A stretch of DNA of 37,129 bases from Tychonema litorale BBK16. Its GTDB lineage: Bacteria; Cyanobacteriota; Cyanobacteriia; Cyanobacteriales; Microcoleaceae. Location of the stretch: contig NZ_JAKJHX010000031.1 in the NCBI RefSeq assembly GCF_021648855.1, forward strand, positions 11,748-48,876, given 5' to 3'. The position numbers were made by a program, and so were the translations under genes. Positions within the stretch are counted from its first letter, which is position 1. Every line of letters starts with the position of its first letter. The notes under the pieces were generated by a model. That model worked only from the letters and a program-made list of their open reading frames with translations, searched no databases and was not told the DNA's origin. Below, piece by piece: positions 17,069 to 26,034 of the stretch.

Positions 17069-17737
17069 TCAAGGCTTTGACTGCAAACAAACGGTTAAAT
17101 CCAGATTGGCTAATTGTTCAAAAGCTCGATCGATCGAACCTTTTCCTCGCAAAAAACCAGTGTTCGCACCGGGACAAATATATTGTAAAGTTTCCGGCGA
17201 AAAGCGATCGACAATTGACTTAACGCTGTTAATTTGTCTGGGCCAGTGAAAAGTTTTTGCAGTTCTGTGCGGTTCAGGGACACCTTCTCGATTAGGAAGC
17301 AAGTGTCTGCCAGAAAACAGAACTCCGCCACTACGGGTATCATAAAGACAAGACGAACCGGGAGAGTGGCCGGGAGTCCAAAATGCCAAAGTGCGATCGG
17401 TCAAAGCAAATTCTCGCTCAAAAGCCGTCACCTTCAATCCAGGCAGCAAATAAGCTTCCTGCTCTTGAATCAGGATATCGCACCCTGTGGCTTCCTGAAT
17501 CTCCCGCGCCTTGCCGATCGCGCCACGGTGCGTCAGAAACAGCAGTCGCACCCCGCCGTGTTCCCGCAAAAATGTTTGGTTAATCTCATCCCAAGCGGGA
17601 CAATCCACCAAAATGTTAGTTTGGTTTTCTACAATGAAATAAGCTGTGGCACCCAGGGTGTCGCGGTTAGGTGGGAAAGCAAAGATATTCTCCAGCACGG
17701 GCTTGGGTTGTTTGAAAGCTGAACTTTGTTGTTTCAA
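17069..17737 (-). CDS. Metallo-beta-lactamase-fold protein with altered metal site
   Basis: 222 residues. The fold is shown by TAYFIVENQTNILVDCPAW, VRLLFLTHRGAIGKAREIQ, LAFWTPGHSPGSSCLYDTRSG and VLFSGRHLLPNR, the usual order of MBL strands and loops. The HxHxDH signature is replaced: only His70 remains in THRGAIG. His124 of TPGHSPGS is kept. The aspartate of the usual SGD is Arg144, and the last histidine position reads CPGANTG. Normal binuclear metal binding is therefore unlikely. The only plausible start is TTG at 17737; no in-frame ATG lies near. It is divergent from the M50 protease with 31 bases between starts. Either a non-hydrolytic family branch or a protein with a new ligand set. Confidence 0.75.
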   Translation of the reverse strand: MKQQSSAFKQPKPVLENIFAFPPNRDTLGATAYFIVENQTNILVDCPAWDEINQTFLREHGGVRLLFLTHRGAIGKAREIQEATGCDILIQEQEAYLLPGLKVTAFEREFALTDRTLAFWTPGHSPGSSCLYDTRSGGVLFSGRHLLPNREGVPEPHRTAKTFHWPRQINSVKSIVDRFSPETLQYICPGANTGFLRGKGSIDRAFEQLANLDLTVCLQSKP

Positions 17738-17768
17738 GGAAGTATTAATCAGGACTCGAATAAATATT

Positions 17769-19244
17769 ATGTTCTATTTATGGTTGTTGGTATTGGGAGT
17801 TATCTCATACTTCTTATTGCAGACTAGCATCAGTCCCATCACGCGCACTCCGGTATGGCTGCTGTGGCTGGTCATCATGGCTCCAGCCCTGATTTATACC
17901 ACTTGGCTTCTAGCGAATAGCGCGAGTAAAAGTACACCGCCAGACTGGCTAATCATACCTTTTTTTGTTTGTCCTATTTTCTATTGGCTCCTGGTAAAGT
18001 TGGGGCGCAAGGAAATGACCAGCGATACTACTGAAATAACTGCGGGCGATGGGACTGAACCTGGAAAGGCAAAACCAAAAACACCTTTGCGCCCAATCAC
18101 TCCAGAGGAAGAAGTAAGTTTACGAGACTGTTTTCCTTGGTCTATCTACTTCTTACAAAATTTAGAATTTCGGCCCCAGGCTGTCATTTGTCGCGGACAT
18201 TTGCGGACAAACCCGGAGGTGGCTTATGAGACGATTCGGCAAAATGTAGAAAGGCATTTTGGCGATCGCTTTTTGGTGGTATTTCAAAGCAGTTTGAGCA
18301 ACCAACCTTTTTTTGCACTCGTTCCTAATCCCCACTGCCAATCTGCGGAGAATCCTGTTAAAGATACACCTTTAAGCCGACCGCTGTTTGCTTTTGGTTT
18401 GGTGGTAATCACCCTGTTTACAACTACGATTGTGGGGGCGCAACTTGCCGGAGTTACGGAAAAGATTGCCCAATCTAATCCGTCAATGTTAATTAAGGGT
18501 TTGCCCTATGCGATGACCTTGATGGTGATTTTAGGTATTCACGAATCGGGGCACTATTTAGCTGCTAAATTTCATAAAATTAGAACGACTTTGCCTTATT
18601 TTATTCCGGTTCCATTTTTTTTGGGGACTTTTGGCGCTTTTATTCAAATACGGAGTCCCATTCCTAACCGTAGAGCTTTATTTGATGTCGGTATTGCCGG
18701 GCCATTGGCAGGTTTAGTTGGGACGTTGCCGTTTTTAATTTGGGGTTTATATCATTCGACAGTTGTGCCTATTGCTAAAAATTCAGGGATGTTAAATTTT
18801 GAGTCTTTCAATCCTAATTTTTCTCTGATGATGACTCTCTTGAGCAAGTTAACTTTGGGTGCTGCTTTAAATTCGGCAACTGCGATTAATTTGCACCCGG
18901 TAGCGGTGGCTGGTTATCTGGGTTTGATTGTGACGGCGTTTAATTTGATGCCGGTGGGACAACTGGATGGTGGCCATATTGTCCACGCGATGTTCGGTCA
19001 AAGGGCGAGTATGGCGATCGGGCAAGTTGCTAGATTTTGTATGTTGCTGCTTTCTTTGTTGGAACCGGGTTTTTTATTGTGGGCGATTATTTTGTTTTTG
19101 ACACCTCTAAACGACGAACCAGCGTTGAATGATGTCAGCGAATTGAATGATTGGCGCGATGCTTTGGGGTTAGTTGCGATCGGGCTATTATTGGCTATTC
19201 TGTTACCAGCACCCAGAATACTGGTTCAGTGGTTGAATGTTTAG
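17769..19244 (+). CDS. Site-2 protease family (M50) membrane metalloprotease
   Basis: 491 residues from ATG 17769 (MFYLWLLVLGVISYFLL), with CAGGA about 13 bases upstream; the frame is open further upstream but overlaps the divergent MBL gene. Two N-terminal membrane segments are followed by a soluble region (about 75-215) and a multi-span catalytic core. The zinc site is HESGH (258-262), with the partner motif NLMPVGQLDGGH, both intact. The layout matches the cyanobacterial and chloroplast EGY1-like branch. Such enzymes cleave membrane proteins within the bilayer, often releasing regulators. No anti-sigma factor or other obvious substrate gene is adjacent. Confidence 0.9.
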   Translation: MFYLWLLVLGVISYFLLQTSISPITRTPVWLLWLVIMAPALIYTTWLLANSASKSTPPDWLIIPFFVCPIFYWLLVKLGRKEMTSDTTEITAGDGTEPGKAKPKTPLRPITPEEEVSLRDCFPWSIYFLQNLEFRPQAVICRGHLRTNPEVAYETIRQNVERHFGDRFLVVFQSSLSNQPFFALVPNPHCQSAENPVKDTPLSRPLFAFGLVVITLFTTTIVGAQLAGVTEKIAQSNPSMLIKGLPYAMTLMVILGIHESGHYLAAKFHKIRTTLPYFIPVPFFLGTFGAFIQIRSPIPNRRALFDVGIAGPLAGLVGTLPFLIWGLYHSTVVPIAKNSGMLNFESFNPNFSLMMTLLSKLTLGAALNSATAINLHPVAVAGYLGLIVTAFNLMPVGQLDGGHIVHAMFGQRASMAIGQVARFCMLLLSLLEPGFLLWAIILFLTPLNDEPALNDVSELNDWRDALGLVAIGLLLAILLPAPRILVQWLNV

Positions 19245-19270
19245 AAGAAGGAAGAAGGCCCTTCGACAAT

Positions 19271-19456
19271 GTGTTAAAAACCGAAAAAGAACGTTCGGAA
19301 CGCATTATCTCTCCTGTTTTATTAGAATCTATGGAACGGAACAACAGACGATTTTCTCTATTTTCCGGCTGGGTTTTTGATGTAGATGTTTATTATCTGG
19401 ATAATGTTCCCTTGCTCTTAGGGGTTTTGCAAAAAATAGTTAATTCATACCATTAA
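19271..19456 (+). pseudogene. Fragment of a restriction-endonuclease-like cyanobacterial protein
   Basis: A short frame reads LKTEKERSERIISPVLLESMERNNRRFSLFSGWVFDVD and then 24 unrelated-looking residues to a stop. The first 38 residues recall the N-terminus of a common cyanobacterial hypothetical family (TEKARSE..IAPILLEL...SLFSG..FNVD) that is much longer and predicted nuclease-like. The rest of that protein is absent, so this looks like a truncated remnant. The comparison is from memory. A frame through the protease end starting at TTG 19151 is not a credible start. Confidence 0.4.
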
Positions 19457-19569
19457 ATAAAACTCTTCCCCGCAGCAAAATACATACTTTTTAAAGTTAA
19501 TATTGACACTGAGGTGATAGATGTGTTATTTTTCCTGAATCGCGTAATATAGCAATCCTAAATTAGTCT

Positions 19570-20676
19570 ATGAATATTTTTGTACTTTCTTCACGGGCTT
19601 TATGTTCAACAGTCTCCTGGGATCCTGTTTTTGAATTAGAAAATATTATTGTACGAACCTGTAACGCACAACTTTTGATGCCATCTATCCGCGATGTAAT
19701 CCCGTGGTCATCTAGACTTACTCCCATAGCCGAGAGAATTATCCGTAAAGTTGTTAAATCTACTACAGGTTTCTACAATTTACCGCCCTTACCGGAATTG
19801 TCGGACAAACCCAATATTTTAGTACTGATTGGTATCTCAGGAGCAGATCTGGATCTACTTTCAAGTATACCTAAGTGGAGGGAGCGTTTTGATGTTGTCA
19901 TCGCTTATATTTTTGATTCTTGGGAACCGGGAATTTATTCGCAAAATGTCTATCATTTAGATCATTTATTCGTGGCACTTCCAGAAGTTATAGATGAATT
20001 AAAACGAAATTTTGGTATACCGGTATCACTAATTCCTTTTGCTGCTGATGTTCTGGGTCAGGGTTCGTGTCAAATCAAGCGTTCAATAGATTTAACTAGC
20101 TTCGGGCGGATACCTTCAGAGTATGATCGTGTATTTTTAAATAAATTCAATCAGCCTGGTTCCGAACAAATTTACTTTAAATCTACGCCCCGAAATGCAG
20201 AGTATTTTCCTTCATTGCCTTACGAAAAGCGTAAGGATGAGCAAGATACTTTGATGCTATTTCATATACTCAGACATAGCAAGATTACTTTAGCATTTGA
20301 CACGCTTTATCCTGGTATGCGTCCGTTTCCTTACTCGTTTATTACACTGCGTTGGTTTTACGGTGCTGCGACTGGTGGTGCGGTGGTTGGGAAACGTCCA
20401 ACGACGTATCTAATGGATGAGTTGCTGAATTGGGAAGATGCTACTATTGAGTTGCCGGATGACCCGCAAAAAAGTGTTGAATTTATTGATGAACTTTTAC
20501 GGGATGAGGTGAGGCTTAATTCTATATACAAACGCAACTATGTTGAGAGTTTAGCTCGTCATGATTGGAGACATCGGATTCAGAGTATGCTGGAAACTGC
20601 GAAAATTCCTTTACCACGGGGATTGCAGGAAGAATTGTCACAGATCGAGATGATTCATTACAAAATGGTCGGTTGA
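19570..20676 (+). CDS. CgeB-like glycosyltransferase
   Basis: 368 residues, soluble, no signal peptide. The N-terminal half has alternating strands and helices of a GT-B fold (NILVLIGISGADLDLLSSIP, DVVIAYIFDSWEPGIYS, LDHLFVALPEVIDELKRNFG, VSLIPFAADVL). The C-terminal part (HSKITLAFDTLYPGMRPFPYSF, GAATGGAVVGK, YVESLARHDWRHRIQSML) resembles the CgeB/glycosyl transferase group 1_2 domain, in which a terminal Y..x..xHxW-type helix is usual. The donor and acceptor sugars cannot be predicted. It stands alone between the protease region and sat; a 7-nt repeat begins at its stop codon. The base composition is somewhat more AT-rich than sat. Confidence 0.65.
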   Translation: MNIFVLSSRALCSTVSWDPVFELENIIVRTCNAQLLMPSIRDVIPWSSRLTPIAERIIRKVVKSTTGFYNLPPLPELSDKPNILVLIGISGADLDLLSSIPKWRERFDVVIAYIFDSWEPGIYSQNVYHLDHLFVALPEVIDELKRNFGIPVSLIPFAADVLGQGSCQIKRSIDLTSFGRIPSEYDRVFLNKFNQPGSEQIYFKSTPRNAEYFPSLPYEKRKDEQDTLMLFHILRHSKITLAFDTLYPGMRPFPYSFITLRWFYGAATGGAVVGKRPTTYLMDELLNWEDATIELPDDPQKSVEFIDELLRDEVRLNSIYKRNYVESLARHDWRHRIQSMLETAKIPLPRGLQEELSQIEMIHYKMVG

Positions 20677-20709
20677 TTTGGGATTTTAGATTTTGGATTG
20701 TGGATTGGG
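20675..20709. repeat. Degenerate 7-nt tandem repeat
   Basis: Five successive 7-base units (GATTTGG, GATTTTA, GATTTTG, GATTGTG, GATTGGG) start within the stop codon of the glycosyltransferase gene. Confidence 0.65.
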
Positions 20710-20891
20710 GAGACGACTTGGTTTATTCTATTAGACATATCGATTCCTATCGATTCAATAGCTTAATTAAAAAGTTTAATTAAAGTATGTTCATCCTTGG
20801 CTAGGAAAATTAATTAATTGTAACAATAGTTTGGTAGGATATGCTGTGGCAGCTAAAGTCCAACATCTTAAATTTAAAATCCCAAATCGAC

Positions 20892-22073
20892 ATGAGCCAG
20901 CATCCAGACCGCATTGCCCCTCACGGTGGCAGCTTGGTTAACCGCATTGCGACGCTAGACCAAAGACAAGAATTTTTTGACAAAGCAGATGCTTTGCCGC
21001 GTGTTCAGCTTTCAGATCGATCGATTTCTGATCTGCAAATGATTGCGATCGGTGCTTTCAGTCCTCTTGAAGGGTTCATGGATGAAGCTGATTATCGATC
21101 GGTCGTTAAACAAATGCGCCTCTCGAATGGTCTTCCTTGGTCGGTTCCGATCACTCTGTCGGTAACAGAAGAAGTCGCATCTCCTTTGACAGAGGGTACT
21201 TTGGTACGCCTGGACTCTCCGAACGGCGAGTTTGCTGGGATACTCCAATTGACGGAAAAATATCGCTACAGTAAAGAAGAAGAAGCGATTAATGTCTATC
21301 GGACTGATGATCTCAAACATCCCGGTGTACAAGTATTAGACAATTCTGGCCCAGTTAATCTTGCAGGCCCAGTTTGGTTGCTGGAACGGGAGCTCGATCC
21401 GCGGTTTCCTCAGTACCAAATTGATCCGGTGAAATCGCGAATGCTGTTCGCAGAAAAAGGATGGAAAACGATAGTTGGTTTTCAAACCAGAAATCCAATT
21501 CATCGCGCCCATGAATATATTCAAAAATGTGCCTTAGAAACTGTAGATGGTTTATTCTTACACCCATTAGTGGGGACGACTAAGGGCGATGATATTCCGG
21601 CGGATGTGCGGATGCGTTGCTATGAAATTTTGCTAGAAAAATACTATCCGCACGATCGCGTAATTTTAGCCATCAATCCCGCCGCAATGCGCTACGCTGG
21701 GCCACGGGAAGCAATTTTTCATGCTCTGATCCGCAAAAACTACGGTTGTACTCACTTTATTGTCGGGCGCGATCATGCGGGTGTGGGGGATTACTATGGT
21801 ACTTACGATGCTCAATACATTTTTGAGGAATTTGAGCCGGGAGAATTGGGAATTGTGCCGATGAAATTTGAACACGCTTTTTATTGCAAAGTTACGGAAC
21901 AAATGGCTACGACTAAAACAAGTCCTAGCACTCCCGAACAGCGGGTGCATTTGTCGGGAACTAAGGTGCGGGAAATGTTACGGGCTGGAAAATTGCCACC
22001 CCCGCAGTTTTCTCGGCCGGAAGTTGCTGCTGAATTGGCAAAGGCCATGAATATTTTCAGTTATGAGATTTAA
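20892..22073 (+). CDS. sat: Sulfate adenylyltransferase (ATP sulfurylase)
   Basis: Makes adenosine 5'-phosphosulfate from ATP and sulfate, the first step of assimilatory sulfate reduction, in the cytoplasm. 393 residues from ATG 20892 ([13 protein letters not shown]); an in-frame ATG at 20841 would add 17 unusual residues. Signatures are [18 protein letters not shown], containing the QxRNP and HxxH nucleotide-binding motifs, [38 protein letters not shown] and [15 protein letters not shown]. No APS-kinase domain is fused. It is the dissimilatory-like single-chain type common in cyanobacteria. It stands alone, 85 bases ahead of the caspase-like gene on the same strand. Confidence 0.97.
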   Translation: MSQHPDRIAPHGGSLVNRIATLDQRQEFFDKADALPRVQLSDRSISDLQMIAIGAFSPLEGFMDEADYRSVVKQMRLSNGLPWSVPITLSVTEEVASPLTEGTLVRLDSPNGEFAGILQLTEKYRYSKEEEAINVYRTDDLKHPGVQVLDNSGPVNLAGPVWLLERELDPRFPQYQIDPVKSRMLFAEKGWKTIVGFQTRNPIHRAHEYIQKCALETVDGLFLHPLVGTTKGDDIPADVRMRCYEILLEKYYPHDRVILAINPAAMRYAGPREAIFHALIRKNYGCTHFIVGRDHAGVGDYYGTYDAQYIFEEFEPGELGIVPMKFEHAFYCKVTEQMATTKTSPSTPEQRVHLSGTKVREMLRAGKLPPPQFSRPEVAAELAKAMNIFSYEI

Positions 22074-22158
22074 ATCTTAAAGCTTGTTGTTGGCGACACT
22101 TAGTCTTTGGCGTAGGAGTGAGAAGATTGAGTAACAGCACGACGATCGGGAATCATCA

Positions 22159-24324
22159 ATGGGACTCAAGCGGCGGAATTTTTTGCAGCAAGCGGGCTGG
22201 GTGTTGGCGGCCATCGGTATCAGCGAGGCTGGATGGGAACGGTTGGGCGATCGCTATCTCCAGGCCCTAGCCCAGCCGACAGCCCGCAAATTGGCACTGT
22301 TGGTGGGCGTTGACCAATATCCGGGATCGGCGCTGCATGGCTGTGTCACGGATGTGGAATTGCAGCGGGAACTACTGGTATATCGGTTTGGGTTTGGGCC
22401 GTCAGATATTCTGACTTTGACTGACTCTCAAGCTACCAGGGAAAACATTGAAACGGCTTTTGTGACTCACTTGACTCAACAAGCCAAACCTGGAGACTTG
22501 GTGGTTTTTCACTTCAGTGGCTGCGGTAGCCGAGTCAGTTTGGCTGAGTCTCCCACGGTGATGCAAAATAGTTTGGTGCCGGTGGATGATGTTGTGCCTG
22601 CTTTGGGCAATCGGGCGGTGAACGATATTTTAGAGGAAACTTTGCTGTTGTTGATGCGATCGCTCAAAACGGAAAGTGCGATCGCAATTCTCGATACCAG
22701 CTACAGCTATCCGGGCTTTGATGGTGCGGGTAACTTCCGTATTCGTTCCCGCCCTCGCCCCACTGTCGGGAACCCAAGTATCGGCGAATTAGACTTTCTC
22801 GATCGGCTCAAACTTCCCACTAATCAAATTTATACCCCAACCACCATACTGACAGCGGCAGCCCCTACTCAATTCGCGGCCGAAATTCAGTGGAACGGTT
22901 TTACAGCAGGTTTATTTACTTACGCCCTGACTCAAACTTTGTGGTGTACAAATCCGGCTAACAGTCTACAAGTCAGTTTTGCCCGCGCCGCTGGTCAAGT
23001 TGAGCAAATAACCGACTTCAGTCAGCAACCGCAAATTCGCCATGACGATTTAAAAGCGCGATCGGGGATGTTTAGCACTTCGATGCTAAATTTATCTGCT
23101 GACGGTGCCGTGTCTGTAGTGGAAGATGGGGGCAAAACTGTGCAGTTGTGGCTGGCTGGTTTGCCACCAGAGGTTTTGGAGTGCTGTGGCGGTTCTGTGT
23201 TCAGCTCAGTTTCCTCCGAGGGTGGAAGGCTGTTGCTGCTGCGACGCACCGGTCTTACTGCTAAAGCCCAAGTTTTAGATGGAAAAATCCCAGGAAAACT
23301 GACTGCGGGGGATTTGGTGAGAGAAGAAATTCGGGTTTTGCCACGAAGTATTGGTTTGACTGTAGCCTTGAACCCTGACTTGGAACGCATCGAGCGAGTG
23401 GACGCTACCAGCGCCTTTGCGATTCTAGCTCAAGTCTCGGCGGTAGGGGGAGACCAACGGGCGGACTATCGGTTTGGCAGAGTGCCAGAAACGACTGTAG
23501 CTCAAACTCCTACGGCCTATGAGCCTGGTTTGTATCCAGGTCGTTATGGTTTGTTTTCTTTGGGTGAAACCCTGATTCCCCATACTGAGGGTGATGGGGG
23601 AGAAGCGGTGAAGTTGGCGGTACAGCGCTTGACTCCGCAGTTGCAAACGCTGCTGGCGATGAAGTTATTGCGACTGACTGCCAATGAGGGGTCTTCGCGT
23701 CTGAAGGTGCGGGCGATGTTAGCTACTCTCGCGCCTCAAGCCCGGACTGTGGCCCAACGATCGCCTGTGCGAGGTACCGCTGACGATCGAGTGTCATCGC
23801 TGAGGGGGGAAAATGAGAAGTCTGGGGGTTTAGGTATATTAAGTGTGAAGGCTGGGAGCCTGATTCAGTATCGATTGTATAACGATGGCGATCGCCCGGT
23901 TTACTTTATGGTATTTGGTTCGGATAGTTCTGGACGGCTGCTGATATTGAATTCTGATGGCGAAACGAGTGTTCCAAGGCCGAGTGCCCATGCGATCGCC
24001 CCTGGTGGAAATTTGAGTGTACCGCAGGCTGGGGTGATGGGCCAGGAGGTATCTAGGGCGATCAGACTTGCGGAAACTTTGATTATATTTAGTGAGAGTC
24101 CGTTCGATCGAACTTTGACCGCGTTGCAGGGAGGAATGCAGCAAGTCAGGGATGCTTTACCAATTCGAGTGCTGTTGAATCCTTTAAATGTGGCACGGGC
24201 TGTGCTGGAAGATTTGCACGCGGCCAGCATTGCTGGGGTAGAGAAAGTGGGGATATCGACGGATGATTTAGCTTTGGATGTGAGTGTTTGGGCAACTCTC
24301 AGTTTTGTTTATCGGGTGGTTTAG
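22159..24324 (+). CDS. Caspase-fold (orthocaspase-like) protein lacking both catalytic residues
   Basis: 721 residues. The N-terminus KRRNFLQQAGWVLAAIG is a twin-arginine-like export signal with AQP near 38-40 as a possible cleavage area. Residues from about 43 to 270 form a caspase p20-like domain: KLALLVGVDQYPGSALHGCVTDVE, DILTLTDSQATRENI, DLVVFHFSGCGSRV and SAIAILDTSYSYPG. The catalytic histidine of SGHGS is Cys122 (TGC at 22522) and the catalytic cysteine of the usual D(T/S)CHSG is Ser181 (AGC at 22699). The C-terminal half contains a DUF4384-like segment (GSLIQYRLYNDGDRPVYFMVFGSD) often attached to cyanobacterial caspases. Cysteine-peptidase activity is not expected; such pseudo-caspases are known in cyanobacteria, mostly with Tyr-Ser. 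Confidence 0.85.
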   Translation: MGLKRRNFLQQAGWVLAAIGISEAGWERLGDRYLQALAQPTARKLALLVGVDQYPGSALHGCVTDVELQRELLVYRFGFGPSDILTLTDSQATRENIETAFVTHLTQQAKPGDLVVFHFSGCGSRVSLAESPTVMQNSLVPVDDVVPALGNRAVNDILEETLLLLMRSLKTESAIAILDTSYSYPGFDGAGNFRIRSRPRPTVGNPSIGELDFLDRLKLPTNQIYTPTTILTAAAPTQFAAEIQWNGFTAGLFTYALTQTLWCTNPANSLQVSFARAAGQVEQITDFSQQPQIRHDDLKARSGMFSTSMLNLSADGAVSVVEDGGKTVQLWLAGLPPEVLECCGGSVFSSVSSEGGRLLLLRRTGLTAKAQVLDGKIPGKLTAGDLVREEIRVLPRSIGLTVALNPDLERIERVDATSAFAILAQVSAVGGDQRADYRFGRVPETTVAQTPTAYEPGLYPGRYGLFSLGETLIPHTEGDGGEAVKLAVQRLTPQLQTLLAMKLLRLTANEGSSRLKVRAMLATLAPQARTVAQRSPVRGTADDRVSSLRGENEKSGGLGILSVKAGSLIQYRLYNDGDRPVYFMVFGSDSSGRLLILNSDGETSVPRPSAHAIAPGGNLSVPQAGVMGQEVSRAIRLAETLIIFSESPFDRTLTALQGGMQQVRDALPIRVLLNPLNVARAVLEDLHAASIAGVEKVGISTDDLALDVSVWATLSFVYRVV

Positions 24325-24343
24325 TAAGGGTGGCAGAGTCCGC

Positions 24344-24393
24344 CGGGGGTTTAAACCCCCGTCTCATAGAAGACAGTCAGTTGAAACTGACTG
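24344..24393. repeat. Two adjacent palindromes in the caspase/hydroxylase spacer
   Basis: CGGGGGTTTAAACCCCCG (24344-24361) is a perfect palindrome. CAGTCAGTT/AACTGACTG (24374-24382 with 24385-24393) is a perfect hairpin 12 bases later. They start 19 bases after the caspase-like stop and could terminate or stabilise its mRNA. The rest of the 335-base spacer holds low-complexity sequence, including TTCCTTTGCGTCCTTTGCGC, and the 7-nt repeat at 24591. Confidence 0.7.
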
Positions 24394-24590
24394 AAGATTT
24401 GCCCCAAACCAATACACATCAACCAACTCTTCATATCAAATCCTCTCTTCATCGGAATTATTAATCTCTCTCTTCTCTTCCTTTGCGTCCTTTGCGCCTT
24501 CGCGGTTAAATCATTCCATTGCCCCAAACCGCAATAATTCTTTACAATACAAAAGAGCAGTGCGTTTCTCAAGCATAGTGAGATATGCCC

Positions 24591-24632
24591 GATGCCCGAT
24601 GCCCGATGCCCAATTCCCAATTCCCAATTCCC
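24591..24632. repeat. 7-nt tandem repeat (GATGCCC)3(AATTCCC)3
   Basis: Three exact GATGCCC units are followed directly by three exact AATTCCC units, ending 28 bases before the hydroxylase start. The same first heptamer, in the other orientation, recurs at 37006. Confidence 0.9.
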
Positions 24633-24659
24633 TTTAACTTAAAAAACATCCCTTAAAAA

Positions 24660-25928
24660 ATGCCTGTAAACCAACTTTCTCGAACCATAGCCTCCACCCA
24701 GACAACGGACTTCGATTTTGACATTGCGATCGTCGGCGGCGGGATTGTCGGCGCAACCTTAGCGTGCGCCCTAAAAGATTCCGGCTTAAAAATCGCCATC
24801 ATCGAAACCCAAATCCCCGCCGTCGCAGCAGCCAAAAAACAAGCTTACGCAGTCACCTTGCTGTCGGGAATGATCCTAGAAAGCATCGGCGTGTGGGAAC
24901 AAATATTGCCACAAATCACCACCTTTGAGCAAATTAGCCTCTGTGACGGCAACTATCCCGGTGTCGTCGAATTCCATCGCCCAGACTTGGGAAATACTGG
25001 GAAATTGCCCGTACCAAAATCGGCTTTAGGTTATGTGGGCGAACACCAAGTCATCCTGTCAGCTTTGCAGGAATGTTTGGGGGAAAACCCAAATTTTAGT
25101 TGGGTTTGTCCAGCGGAAGTCATAGAGGTAAAATATTTAACTAATTGCGCGGAAATTGCAATTAAACAAAACGGTGAAACTCGCACAATTCGCACCAAAT
25201 TATTAGTCGCTGCTGACGGTTCGCGATCGCGCATTCGCACAGAAGCAAACATTACCACTCGCGGCTGGAAATACTGGCAATCCTGCATTGCGATCACCAT
25301 TAAAGCCGAAAAACCGCACAACGATATCGCTTTTGAGCGCTTTTGGCCGAGCGGGCCGATGGGAGTATTACCATTACCGGGGAACCGCTGTCAAGTCGTT
25401 TGGACAGCACCCCACGCGGAAGCAAAAGCTTTGCAGTCAATGGACGAAACAAAGTTTTTAGCTTTGTTGGAACAGCGGACAGGTGGGCTTTTGGGGCGTT
25501 TGGAATTGGAGAGCGATCGGTTTTTATTTCCTGTGCAGTTAATGCAGAGCGATCGCTACGTTTTGCCCAGATTAGCACTAATTGGAGACGCGGCGCATTG
25601 CTGCCATCCCGTCGGCGGACAGGGATTGAATATGGGTATTCGAGATGCAGGTGCGATCGCCCAAATATTGCAACAAGCCCACCAAAAAAGCGAAGACATC
25701 GGCGATTTGCGAGTATTAAAACGGTATCACAATTGGCGCAAAAAAGAGAATTTAATCGTGTTAGCATTTACCGACTTCTTAGATAGATTATTTTCTAATA
25801 CTTGGCTACCAATTGTGGCATTTCGGCGCTTCGGATTGTGGTGTTTGCGGACAATTCCAACCGTCAGGTTTTTAGCTTTGCGCTTGATGACCGGTTTAAT
25901 GGGCCGGCCGCCAGAATTAAGTAGTTGA
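24660..25928 (+). CDS. FAD-dependent hydroxylase (UbiH/COQ6-like)
   Basis: 422 residues. IAIVGGGIVGATLACAL (about 23-39) is the dinucleotide-binding motif, LLVAADGSRSRIR the DG motif, and GDAAHCCHPVGGQGLNMG (309-326) the second FAD motif, all intact for the class A flavoprotein monooxygenases that hydroxylate ubiquinone precursors. In cyanobacteria, which make plastoquinone and not ubiquinone, the substrate is not settled; an aromatic or isoprenoid compound is likely. A weakly hydrophobic C-terminus may associate with membranes. The ATG follows TTAAAAA with no clear Shine-Dalgarno sequence. It stands alone; the short spacers either side carry repeats. Confidence 0.9.
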   Translation: MPVNQLSRTIASTQTTDFDFDIAIVGGGIVGATLACALKDSGLKIAIIETQIPAVAAAKKQAYAVTLLSGMILESIGVWEQILPQITTFEQISLCDGNYPGVVEFHRPDLGNTGKLPVPKSALGYVGEHQVILSALQECLGENPNFSWVCPAEVIEVKYLTNCAEIAIKQNGETRTIRTKLLVAADGSRSRIRTEANITTRGWKYWQSCIAITIKAEKPHNDIAFERFWPSGPMGVLPLPGNRCQVVWTAPHAEAKALQSMDETKFLALLEQRTGGLLGRLELESDRFLFPVQLMQSDRYVLPRLALIGDAAHCCHPVGGQGLNMGIRDAGAIAQILQQAHQKSEDIGDLRVLKRYHNWRKKENLIVLAFTDFLDRLFSNTWLPIVAFRRFGLWCLRTIPTVRFLALRLMTGLMGRPPELSS

Positions 25929-25942
25929 GCGGTAAAATACAT

Positions 25943-25955
25943 ACAGCATTGCTGT
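25943..25955. repeat. Dispersed palindrome, short copy e
   Basis: ACAGCA, T, TGCTGT followed by GTCC resembles the right half of the 21-bp family, with a G-to-A/C-to-T pair change preserved on both arms. It lies between two genes on the same strand, unlike the other copies. Confidence 0.45.
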
Positions 25956-26034
25956 GTCCTTACGGGGATTTATCGATGTCCGGGATTTATGGTATAACAA
26001 CAAACGACCAACACCCTCTCACTAAAACCCAAAG

